Source: Nymphaea colorata
Lineage: Eukaryota; Streptophyta; Magnoliopsida; Nymphaeales; Nymphaeaceae
Length of the DNA: 64,000 nt
Assembly: GCF_008831285.2 (NCBI RefSeq)
Contig: NC_045142.1
Span: 9,030,713-9,094,712, forward strand
Direction: 5' to 3'
Shown: piece after piece, positions 49,101 through 61,100 of the stretch
Layout of the letters: the number at the start of each line of letters is the position of its first letter
Position numbering within the stretch: position 1 is the first letter of the stretch
The notes under the pieces: model-generated
The model's database searches: none
What the model was told of the DNA's origin: nothing
Seen by the model: only the letters and a program-made list of their open reading frames with translations
Translations under genes and position numbers: made by a program

Positions 49101-52100
49101 AGCTAACCATTACAATGCTGAAAGCCTGAAACTACAAAAATGCAGCTTTTTTAATTTTCTTGTAGCTCAAAAAAACTAAAATAAAAATAGATTAAATAAT
49201 TGCAAAAAACTTTGAGGTACAGGAAAGAGAATAGATAGATAAATAACTATATGAGGGAAAAGCACTGGCTGCCATTCAGGAAAAGACTGGACTTTAAAGA
49301 AAAAGGAAGGGGACAGAAAATAAGACATTACCACAAGGAAGAGAAGATGAAAGCCAATTTGGATGTGAAAAGAAAATTGATTCAACAAGTCAAGAATGTT
49401 GTCATCAGAACCCCAAATAGTCCATTAGTCAGCTGTTGACTGACTAGTCTTTAGGCCAAAATCAGAATGGCCCTAAAGCCGGCAACTAGTAGTTGTCTGA
49501 CCAATTGTTCAGCTTACAAAAATAAATCATAACTCTCCCTCTCTCTCTCTCTTTCACACACACACATGCCCGTTCACACACAGAACACCTATATCAACTT
49601 CACTCCTTTCTCATTTTTTTCCCTCTTCTTTTTCCTTCCTTCTCCAGCTGATGTGCTAGAGCTTGTGTTGTATTTCTTCACTGTCTTCCTCTTTCCTATT
49701 TTTCTTCCATTTACCCTTTTTCCTCTTTCCTTCTTTTTTGATCTTCATCTCCTTTCCTTCTTCTTTTCCATCATACCTTCTCCTTTTCTTCTTTTTTTTT
49801 CTCTTTTTCTTCTTCCCTTCTGGTGAGTTTTTGCCACGTTGTGCATCCTTCTTCCATGTCAGTGATTCTATTTCTTTTGGTCATGAAGCAAACATTGAAG
49901 ATTCTTCTTCCCACCTTTTTTATTAGCTTTGTGGCTTTCCACAGACTCTTAAGTAGCAGACTAGCACTAGCTATTTATGATTTACTTCATGTTGTTAGAT
50001 GTTATGTGTAGTAGGTGAACTATATATTTTATTTGATTTACAATGATATTATTACTTTATTGCTTTCAAACAATTTTTAATTGTTTCGATTTTCTTTTAT
50101 TGATTTTTTCTCAGATGCCATTCAAACCAACTAGTCCCATTGAATTTGTTGGAGGCTTAACCTATTCATGATTGGCTTTTGAATACAAGTCGATACAAGA
50201 GAATCAATTTTTCAGTTAAAAAGCAGTTTGCACTTTGCAGACATTATGTAAGAAGAATACAAAGAAAAGAACAACCCCTCATTCCAAATACATGCATATG
50301 CATAGTACCATACATTTTGAACCATTAATCCGCTCTTTATTATTCGTTTTTCATTATTTTCTTGTATATATCTACAACTGTGTATATACTCCTCCATCAT
50401 CATCTATATCTCAAAAATGGAGTTAATAAATGTGCCATGTCCTCTTGCGTACTACTACTAAAGGAAGCTTTCACAAAATAACCCATCACACACCTGCTTA
50501 AATGTCCATTTGATGTCACTATCACATCCACAAGCACAAATGATATGAGGTGTTTGAATCAAATGGTTGCCCAGCATTCTATCTTGGGTAAAATTCTGTT
50601 TGAATATCAATAGCACTAATAGCTACTTTTCCCTGAGGATGAGAAGCAGAAGAAGGGTGTTGAGATAATAATGAGGGACTTTTTAATAAATTATTAGTTG
50701 TTGACTTGTTGTGGGTAATTATGTGTTAACATGGGAGGCTCTCTTTAATATTTTTATTTTATTGTTTGGACTGTTTGTAATTTCTTTTCCACCCCCCAAT
50801 CCATATTAACATGGGGTTTAGGGTTAATGAAGTTAATTCTCTCTTTCCTCTCAAACTTGTCTCAACATGGTATCAAAGCAATCCTGCCCTGGGACTATCT
50901 GACGCCAGCAAGTTTGTGCTTTCTTTCTTTCTTTCTTCACAAACATGTATCAAATATTTTCGAAAAATTGTAGTAGCTAGGAATAAAAAAGGTGTTGTCC
51001 TCTTACAAATGATGTATGTGTTCGATTTATAGGCAAGAGAGAGGTATGATTTGCGCCAAACTGTTGCAGCTATCCCTACATGATTACACGTGCATGATGA
51101 TTGGTCAGGTCATATGGATACCAACTCAAATAGATCTTTGATTGGAAAACTCCTCTATGTGACTATGACAAGGCCAGACATGTCTCTTGTTGTTGGGAAG
51201 TTGAGTTAGCCATGATGGTCCTTAGATATTTGAAGTTCTCTCTAGGAGAAAAGCATTGCTATTGAAGAGAAGACCATCTCTAGATATAAAAGCACACACT
51301 GATGCAGACTATGCAAGATCTATTGATGATAGGAAGCATCCTTTAGTAGGAACTTAAGTTCATGGAGAAGCAAAAAGTAGGTGGTTGTGGCCATGTTTAT
51401 CAGTTTAAGAGTTTAGGTGAAGTTAAATATGAAAATGACATGTGAGAACAAAGCAACCACCTATATTGCCAACAATCCAAGATGAAGGGCCAATCACATA
51501 GGAGTTGATTGCCATTATATTTGTGTCACGGTTCAAGCAGGAGTCATATCAAGTTATCAACTATTCATGTGTCTTCAGAAGATCATGTAGATGATGAGTT
51601 TACCTGACACTTCCCATTGTCGATTTGACAAGATGTTGTGACAAACTGAGCATGATTAACATCTATGCTCTATCTTTGTGGGAGGGTTGAGAGTTAATGT
51701 AATGAGGGATGTTTTAGTAAAGCACTAGTGTTAATGTGAAAGACTCTTTTTTATATTTTTGTTTTATTGTCTAGACCAGCATTATCGATATCACATGATA
51801 TGGTCCCATATTGTGTGATCGTATAGGTTAGAGAAATCTATACAATACGCCTACCATATATGATACGTGCCGATATTGTAGGTGTATCTAATCTTATAAA
51901 AAGCGTATCGTAAGCCGTATTGGTCTAGCTTTAAGATACGGTCGTATCGTAAAATGTCGTAACGTATCGTAACTGTATCGTATTTTTTAAAATTAAATCA
52001 GAAAAAAGAGAAAAAAAATCAATAAAAATATCAATAAAAATCAAGAATAATATGCTCTTCATAAAAAACATGTTTTACAGATTGATAGACTTATTATTGC

Positions 52101-55100
52101 TATAAAGTTTCATCATTTGATTCTCATATAAAATTTCTAGTTACCTATATGCTTTATATTTCTTAATAATATATCTTTAACGTTATTAGCTTGTAAAAAA
52201 TGAGTAATATTTTAAAAAAGAAAAAGTCTTTTACCGCGATATTAGCATGTGTCTAATTGCCAGTCTATTCATTTGGCACTACGTGCCTACAATATCGTAG
52301 ACAAAGGACTCGAGGCGGTCGGAAACGATGAAGGCCTCAATGAAGGGGAAGTACGAGTCCCACGGGCGGCCGGCATCCGCCATACTCGCCGTCAACGTGA
52401 GCAATGTGAAGCTCAAGGCCAGTGTCACGGACACCACATTCATCAGCGGTCTCAGCTTCAACGGCTTCTCTCTCTCCGTTGAGAAGCCCAACGCCTTCAT
52501 TATCGACTACGACGTCCCCAGGAAGGTTAACCCCTTCCCTCCGATCTCTTGCCTCTACCGTTTCCTCCTCCGCATCCTCTTGTTATTTTGATTCTTGAAT
52601 CAAGTTTTCTCCTAATTTTGGGGGGTTCCTTTCGTCTTTCTTGTTTCCGGTGATTGAGGGGAGTCAAACACAATGGAAGGCAGAGTCGAACACAGCGGAA
52701 GGGGGCTTTTTAAGCGTTAAAAACCTAAAACATCCCATATCGTACAATACGGGGCGTATCGCTCTGTATCGTACGATACGGTACCTGTATCGCACGATAC
52801 GTGCGATACAGGTACGATACACCCCCTTTTTACGATATAGGGGTGTATCTATCGTATTTTACATACGATACGTACAACACTGGGTATATCGCCTGTATCG
52901 TGCGATACGGGGCTATATCGTATGATACATGGACAAAATGAAGGAAGGGCCTTAGGCCCTTTCTTCATGCTTCTTTTTAAAAACAGTCATCTCTCCCATT
53001 TTCTAAACATCTCTAAGAGCTGTGGGGGGAAGGGGTTTGCTAGTTTTCTAAAAAAAATCGCTCATTTATGCGAGAAATCATCGATTTAAAGGAATTGAAG
53101 CAATTATCAAAGAAAATATGGTGGGGGTTGCTTGTTTCTAGAAAAAACACCCATTTGTGCGAGAAATCATCGATTTGAAGGATTGAAGCAATTAACAAAG
53201 AAAATGAGAATTACAATTATACATGGTGAACTTGTGATGTGATGTAAACCAAAACACTTGAAACTTAAAGCATAAACTTTATGGATGCTTATTATGTTAG
53301 TCCAAATCTCTAATTTCTCATTTATGAATGTGTTGTTAATATGTTATGGCTTATGAGTTATGAATGATAAACTAACGTGCCCATGTTGCCATACTCGTAC
53401 CCACAATGGGTACTTGGACACACTTGGGTATTTTTTAGATCAAAACTACTTACTTGATTTAATTTTTTCCAACTTAGTTTTCATTCTCTTTTAAATTTAT
53501 CGTTCACTAACACGTAACTTTTTATTTACATCGCTTGTTTATTTAAATGTTGCTTTAATTTTGAATTTTTTGTGTTACTATGCAAATATACACATATATA
53601 TCTGGCCGTACCCACATTTTCTATAGTTGCCATATTCGTATATATATCTTCGTACCCGTACCTGAACTGTACCTGAAGCCATGTGGCTTAGATGATAAAT
53701 CATAAATGTTCTTTATATGTGATTAGTGTTGCATATGAAATATATTTTTCTTGTTTTTTTCTCAAATTTTCTTTTTTCTAAATTTTTAAAATTTTTTAAA
53801 AATTTAAAAATTAATGTTACTGTAGAAACACGAACCACAAGGAGAGAGCAGAGAAAGAACACACAATATACGTGGAAAACCTCAGAAAGAGGTGAAAAAC
53901 CACGGGGAAGCTCTGACCTAGGGGCAAACCGCAATCCTAGGAGAGAGAAAATTATATTCTCTTAACTCAACGATTACATGTAAGTGAAGAATATATAGGA
54001 GGGAGAGAAAGAGTGCCGCCTAGGGTACCGAGCCCGCCTCGGTATCCGTGCCCCATAGGACCGGGTCCAGATATGGACCCGGTTCCCAATACAATATATT
54101 CTAACACTCCCCCTCAAGCTTGGCATACATGTCAAACATGCCAAGCTTGCTAACATTTTTCTCAAATTGAGATGTACATAAAGACTTAGTTAAGACATCC
54201 GCAACTTGATCTTCAGACTTCATATAGGGCAGAATCAACTCCTTTGAATCTATGCGTTCCCGTATGAAGTGACGATCGATCTCCACATGTTTGGTCCTGT
54301 CGTGCATGACCGGATTGTTTGCCAAGTTAATCGCAGACTTGTTGTCACAATACATCCTCATCTTCTCTTCCATTTTAACCTCAATATCTGCCAAAAGAAT
54401 TTTGAGCCATAACATCTCTGTAACCCCCATAGCAACCGCCCTGTATTCAGCCTCAGCACTGGACCTGGAACAAACTTCTTGACGTTTACTTCTCCATACC
54501 ACAAGGTTACCTCCAAGAAATATGCAGTATCCTGTGGTAGACCTCCTAGTATCTGTGCATCCTGCCCAGTCGGCGTCAGAGTATCCTTCAATGCTTAGTT
54601 GATCTTGTCGAGTGTAGAGTAGTCCTTTTCCTGGGTCATTCTTTAAGTATCCCAATACTCTTTCAGCACTTTTCCAATGACAATCAGTAGGGGCATGCAT
54701 AAACTGACTTAACACACCCACAGCATACGTAATATATGGGCGAGTAAGAGAGATAAATAAGTTTACCAACCAGACGCTGATACCTCCCTTTTCCTTCCTC
54801 ATCCAAGATAGTCCCAGATTTGATACTTATCCTTGTGCCAGACTCCATTGGGGTAAGAAAGGGTCTGCATCCCAGTTTACCTGTCTCTTTTAGAAGATCC
54901 AACGTGTATTTTCTTTGGCTCATAACAAGCCCAGTCTCAGATCGCGCGATCTCAATCCCCAAGAAATACCTTAGTTTACCCAGATCTTTGAGATCGAATT
55001 CTGCAGCTAACATTTCTTTCATCTTCCTTTTCTCCCCCTCGTCGTCACCTGTGACAATCATATCATCAATATATACAAGTAAAAGGCTCACCAGACCATT

Positions 55101-58100
55101 TCTCTGCTTGATGAAGAGAGTGTGATCACCATTTCCCTGTTTATACCCATTAGTCTTCATTACAACCCTTAGTCTTTCAAACCAAGCTCTAGGGGATTGC
55201 TTGAGACCATACAAAGCTTTCTTGAGATAGCAACACTTCCCGTTCCGAGCATACCCAGGCGGCATGCTCATATAGACTTCTTCCTCAAGGTGACCATTCA
55301 AGAAGGCGTTCTTTACATCAAGTTGGTCCATACTCCACTTCTTTTGCACTGCAAGAGCTAAGATGACCCTTACAGTCTTCAGTTTCGCCACGGGAGCAAA
55401 CGTCTCAAGATAGTCAATCCCATATTTCTGGCTAAACCCTTTAGCAACAAGACGAGCTTTATAGCGTTCTACAGTGCCATCAGGTTTGTACTTCACATTA
55501 AACACCCACTTGGAGCCAACTAAGTGAGTTCCCTTGGGGATAACAACAACCTCCCACGTATTGTTCTTTTCCAGGGCGTCCATCTCTTCTGTCATGGCCT
55601 GTAGCCATTTAGGATCCTTCCTTGCATCTTCCACTGACCTGGGAATAACAGCCATAGATAAAGAGGTAACAAAGCACTTGTAGTCTTTACTGAGTTTTGC
55701 ATATGAAACAAATCTCTGAATAGGATGAGAAGTACATGACCTGGTGCCCTTGCGCAGAGCTATGGGAAGTTCTTCATTCATTGGACTTGGATCATCTGGG
55801 GAGGTCACAAGATTGGGATTGGTAACATCAACATCTTTCTTCTTCCTGCTGTAAACCTGACCAAATAGGTGATCTCGAGACTGTTCTTCCACAGGGCCCC
55901 CCTCCATCTGACTGTCTCTGTCTTCACTGACAACGTCTTCCACACTTGGAGAACTCACCGTATAATCCAAGAAGTCCATGAACTGAATCAACTGATGCGA
56001 AGAATACTCTTCCCTTCTGTCACCTAGACACTCCCCCTGAAGAGGATTCGCAGGAAAGTATGCCTCATGTTCATAAAAGGTCACATCCCTGGAAACATAT
56101 ACTCTGGAAGTGCTAGGGTCAACACACATGTATCCCTTCTGGGTGGAGGAATATCCCAAGAAGACTGCTTTGATGGACCGAAGATCAAGTTTCTTGAGAG
56201 TGGGACTATGATCATGGACAAAACAAACACACCCAAACACTCGAGGGGTTAAAGGCCAGGGATTCTGAGTGGGCCACAACACAGAATAAGGGGAATGACC
56301 ATCCAACACACGAGTAGGCATACGGTTGATAAGGTGAGCACTAGTGAGAAGTGCGTCCCCCCAGTACCTCTTAGGGACATGACGTTGAAACATAATTGCC
56401 CGGGTAACATTTAACAAATGACGGTTTTTTCTTTCAGCCACGCCATTCTGAGGAGGGGTGTAGCTACAGGATGTTTCATGAATAATACCCTTGCTTCGCA
56501 AGAAGTCATCAAGGGATTGGGAGACATACTCTCGGGCATTGTCAGTACGGAAGGTCTGAACAGTGGTCTGGAATTGAGTTTCGACAAATGCCACAAAGTT
56601 TTTGACAATGTCGAGAACTTCACTACGTTCTTTCAACAGATACACGAACGTACACCGGGAGTAGTCATCAATAAGAGTCATAAAATAGTGAAAGCCACGA
56701 CAAGTGGATACTCCCGAAGGACCCCAAACATCAGAGTGAACCAAAGCAAAAGGACGGTTGGCTTTATTGAACGAAATAGGGTACGAGGCCCTAACATGCT
56801 TAGACAACTGACACACTTCACAGGCGAAGGTGTCCAAAGAAACAGAATGAAACATCCTAGGAAACAACTTTCTAAGCAACTGGAATGGAAGATGACCAAG
56901 TCTCTCATGCCAACGCATAATGACGGATCTGGCATCCACGCCAGGCAACTGTCCACTGGTGGCTGAAATCAAAGCAGAAGCAACTCGAACGGGCAGTCTG
57001 TAGAGCCCATCAATAGCCGAACCAATCCCAATCTTCTGCCCCATCCCCAAGTCCTGCAGGAAACAACGATCAGCAGAGAAAATTAGATTACAGTTTAGCT
57101 CTTTAGTAATACTGCTGACAGATAACAAATTTACGGGAATATTGGGAACATGCAGGGCATTATGAAGACAATATTTGTTCAGTAGTGATAAACTCCTTTT
57201 TCCAGCCACAGAGATAGAAGAACCATCAGCCATAGACACACGCTACTGCCCAGAGGTCAACTTGTACTCTTGAAACATCGTAGGGTCCCTGTCATATGAT
57301 GAGTAGCCCCACTGTCAACAATCCAATCACCGAGAGGAGAATTACCTTGATCACTAGTAGCAACCAGAGCCTGGGCTAACTTAGCCCCCTCAGAAGTAGA
57401 AGCATCATCCTGGGTAGACAACCGACTAATGTAGGCTTGCAACTCTCTGAGTTGATCTGAGGAGAGCTTGGATTTGGCAACATTGGACGACCCCGGGCTA
57501 GGCTCTGGCACAGAAGAAGCACGGCGATGAGGAGGAGGACGACCTCGGACGAGACGCTTCTCAGGATGAAGATCCCAACAAAAATCAACAGAATGACTCA
57601 CTTTGTTGCAATGGCTGCATCGTCGAGTAGGACGCTGCCCCGTCCCTGAAGTACGGCTCACAAAGGCTGCTGGAGAACTCCCCTGATGGGAGTCAATATG
57701 CATAATCTGGCGCCGTTGCTCCTCAGACTCAATACGGGCATACACCTCTTCGATTCCAGGAATCTCATCACAGTTAAGAATCTGGCTTCGAATGGTTTCA
57801 AACTCATCACGCAGGCCTCCAAGGAAGATAAAGGTGCGGTCCATCCATTCCTTTTCCCAATACAGGGCATGATCTACACCACATTTCCAGTCATCATTCA
57901 CATGATAGTCAAGTTCCTCCCATTTGGTCTTCAGGGCAGCATAGAAGGAGGCAACAGATAAATCACCCTGTTTAAGAGCATATATGCTACGTTTGATGTG
58001 ATAGGCACGTAAAACACGCTTCTTACGACCATACATACGTGCAAGAACAGTCCACATATCATACGCCGTCGATTTACGCAAGATTAAAGGCTGAATATCT

Positions 58101-61100
58101 GCGGAAACCGAACTAATAATCCATACTTTAACCTGACTATCCTCCAACGCCCAGGTCGGCCATTGCGAATCAGTTTTAGAAGGAGCAGGCTTCTCCCCAG
58201 TGATATAGTGCAGGCGACCACGACTAGTAATCCCGATTTCTAGGGCAGCAGACCACGAGAGATAGTTATCCTTGTTCAGCCGAATGGAGGTGACATGAAC
58301 AGGCAAGTTCTCACCCTTGGTATTGCTGCCCGTGTCGAGGGCATCATCAAGCTTGGGCATCGCTGCGTCAGCCATCGCAATCCCCGAAGAAGGTCACAAC
58401 CGGCGGCAGAGAGGGCACAACCTACGGCGGCGGAAACAAGACACCCGGTGGCGCGGAAACGGCAACGGAGGCGGCACGTGAACGGCGGAAAAAACACTAC
58501 TTGCACACCAACGATCTCACACGCGGTGGCTCTGATACCATGTAGAAACATGAACCACAAGGAGAGAGCAGAGAAAGAACACACAATATACGTGGAAAAC
58601 CTCATAAAGAGGTGAAAAACCACGGGGAAGCTCTGACCTAGGGGCAAACCGCAACCCTAGGAGAGAGAAAATTATATTCACTTAACTCAACGATTACATG
58701 TAAGTGAAGAATATATAGGAGGGAGAGAAAGAGTGCCGCCTAGGGTACTGAGCCCGCCTCGATATCCGTGATATATGAACTATACGTTGGTCCAACTAAT
58801 ATATTCTCTCCCAATACAATATATTCTAACAGTTACAATACGCTACACTACATTTACAATATGTTGTGATATATGAACTATACGTTGGTCCAACTAATAC
58901 GTGTCAAGACACGCCTTTTACAACCATTAGTATGAACTGTTTTCACAACTTCTTTGTCGCCAACTAATCCTTATTAACATGGGGAATAGGGTATGAAGTT
59001 ACTTCTGTCTTTGCTCTCAAACTTGTCTGGACAAAGGGAAATGTTGAATTCCCATGATATTAAGAATCACCAGTGCAACATAGCCAAAATATTGACCAGA
59101 AGACCCATGGAACAAAAATTCTGTTCATTATATGATGGAGTTTATGTTATTAAAATAGTGTTCTAAATTAATAGCAGTATGAAAACTAATCTATTATGTA
59201 TCTCAGTTTCGTAGCAACGAATTTTTTTATGCTTATGGCTTCTAAACTTTTTCAGGAGCAAAATAAATGACAGATTCCTAACAATCCATCTCGCCTTCAT
59301 TGTTGAGGTACACATTCCACCTGCACCTTCTATTTCCTGTTTTTAACCACATTCACGTTTCAGGATATGATTCTAACAAAATTTTTTCCATGTTTCTCCT
59401 CTCTTTGTGACTACTGGCCACTACTTTGGATAAAACAGCAAAAACTCAAAAACCCTACAGGCGTGTCTTTAAGAACTTAATTGTTTTTTTCTAATGACCA
59501 TTTTCTAGACCAAACCTAAGGTTTACCCTGTTTGCAAATAATACCTCATTTTTTTCTCCTGGATTAAAGTTCATCTTTATTCCATCTTCAAAACCTTTTG
59601 TTGTTTTGAGTTTATCTTTTGGATATCCCCCTATTCATCCTTCCAAAATATCTTTGCATATCCTATTCAGCAGAATCTTACCTTATCCTTTGTTTGCAGT
59701 TTTCTTATTCTGTGCAAAATTCATTTTTCTCTTTCCTTGATTTAGTCTTCTATGTTCAAAATCAATACTTGGAATATGAAAAACACTAAAGCCAGACCCT
59801 CCTAGTAGTTAATTTATATCTACCTAAATGGCTAAATCTTCCTTATGTGCACCTTAATTTCATCCTCATCCAGGTGCAATTCCTTAAGCTTGACATGCAT
59901 TGCAGAAAAATAATGTGGAGCAGAATTAGGACAGGAAGATATATAATTACTTACATGTTTCACAAACCAAAACAAAAAATCATGATCTCATTTCAGAGGT
60001 ACAGATACTTGTACCATAACTTTAGACCATAATTGTTACCAAATATTAGAAGAAGACTGTGTGAACTAAAAGCTAGAGCCTAGAACGATGATAATTAACT
60101 ACAAATTTGAAAAATTGAAGACAAGTAACTACAATATTATCAGAAAAAAAAGAAGAAGATGAATTTAGACCGGCATGTGTCCATGGTTATGAATCTTATG
60201 ACTTAAATGCAGCATGAAATGTCAAGATATCTATGTCCTTTTCTTCTCACATTAAGTGAATAATAGGACATGCATGCAGAATGAAAATTGTTTTCAAGAT
60301 ATATATAAAGATACAAATCATTTGATGTATTGAACCCAGATAACAGCTTACCATAAGTATTTTGTTTTGTCGCTGCAACTCCCTGCAGAGAGATTCTAGT
60401 TTCTCTCGCACAGCAATAGCTGAATAAGAACAATAACATAATTTTAACTTTCTATAATGAACTTAATCAAGATTACATGAATTATCGAATACTTCTTTGA
60501 AGAAAATGTTAACATGAGTAAATGAAAATCTCAAGGTTCCTGTTTGCATGACATAAGTCTCATGTGAGTAATTGTGTACTGAACGCACTATTTTCATAGA
60601 ATAAACTAGTTAAAAAAGTTATTCTCAGGCCTTGTCCAATATCAAGATATCTACCTCCTAGCTGTTGACATTTGAGCATTGTTCATAGCCTTGCTGTGGA
60701 ATACAGATAATGATCAATGAAGTTGATCAATGAAATTATACTACCACAACTCCATCACACCAAAGGTGGACCCTAAATTTGAGGAAATCGAGCAACCGCT
60801 GCCAGAAACCATTAGCGCCTTAGCAGGTGTTTTGCTCATATGGTACAGGCAACTTGTTAGTGTCAGCTGAAAGGATGTTAATTTGAATCATTGTACATAG
60901 CTTGTGGCAAAGTTGAAGCTGGGATCTCCCTGATGGATGAGGAAATCAAGGATTTTACCCACTGAAGGTCAGAAAGTATGCAGACAGTGATGGTGGATGG
61001 TTTTTCCCTTTGCTTAGATAATTCTTTTTTTAGATGAAAAAAATCTACAAGGAAAACAAGAAAAAAAAATTGCAGGTAAGCTGGTGGAAAAATTAAGAAG

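Larger units (their letters stand above)
53821..58831 (-). mobile_element. Ty1/copia element (Copia-B)
   Basis: The 5011-bp element is flanked by perfect GTTAC duplications (53816-53820 and 58832-58836). LTRs are 58541-58831 (5') and 53821-54106 (3'), starting TGTAGAAACA and ending TATTCTAACA on the plus strand. Outside one replaced patch they differ at about six positions over the first 230 bp by eye. The primer-binding site complement CTCTGATACCA is at 58530-58540. It inserted into the CGTATCG composite element. Confidence 0.93.
51777..58929. mobile_element. composite CGTATCG-repeat hAT-like insertion, itself split by Copia-B
   Basis: It interrupts the Copia-C 3' LTR. It starts CAGCATTATCG, and its first 70 bp share a CGTATAGGTNA(A/G)AGAAA(C/T)CTATAC block with the start of the element at 63298. 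CGTATCG/CGATACG words cluster at 51777-51990 and 52736-52935. A body at 52936-53370 matches about 63480-63780 (GATGGATGCTTATTATGTTA-like stretch). The right end (58832-58929) is decayed. Flanks GTCTAGAC and GTATGAAC agree at only 5 of 8. Internal order suggests more than one element of the family, so exact sub-boundaries are uncertain. It carries an OEP24 exon fragment. Confidence 0.6.
50658..59033 (+). mobile_element. old copia remnant (Copia-C), split by a 7.2-kb nested insertion
   Basis: The 5' LTR is 50658-50867 (TGTTGAGATAATAATG...CTCAACA), followed by the primer site TGGTATCAAAGC (one change from TGGTATCAGAGC). Decayed RNase H pieces follow ([16 protein letters not shown] near 51140-51190, [12 protein letters not shown] near 51640-51675). 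The 3' LTR begins at 51685 (GGTTGAGAG...), breaks at 51776 and resumes at 58938 (TATTAACATGGGG...GGACA), ending at 59033. Perfect AAGGG duplications (50653-50657 and 59034-59038) join the two halves as one element. It belongs to the same copia group as the derivative in FTSHI1 intron 8 (shared CDKLSM.(D/N)IY ending). Confidence 0.8.

Noticed and set aside
49566-49926. Phe/Ser/Leu-rich membrane protein
   Set aside because: Translation of a pyrimidine-rich low-complexity tract; overlapping frames look alike.
52249-52925. Complete OEP24 gene or novel gene
   Set aside because: Only exon 1 is seen; the frame runs into intron-like and then CGTATCG repeat sequence with no further OEP24 exons.
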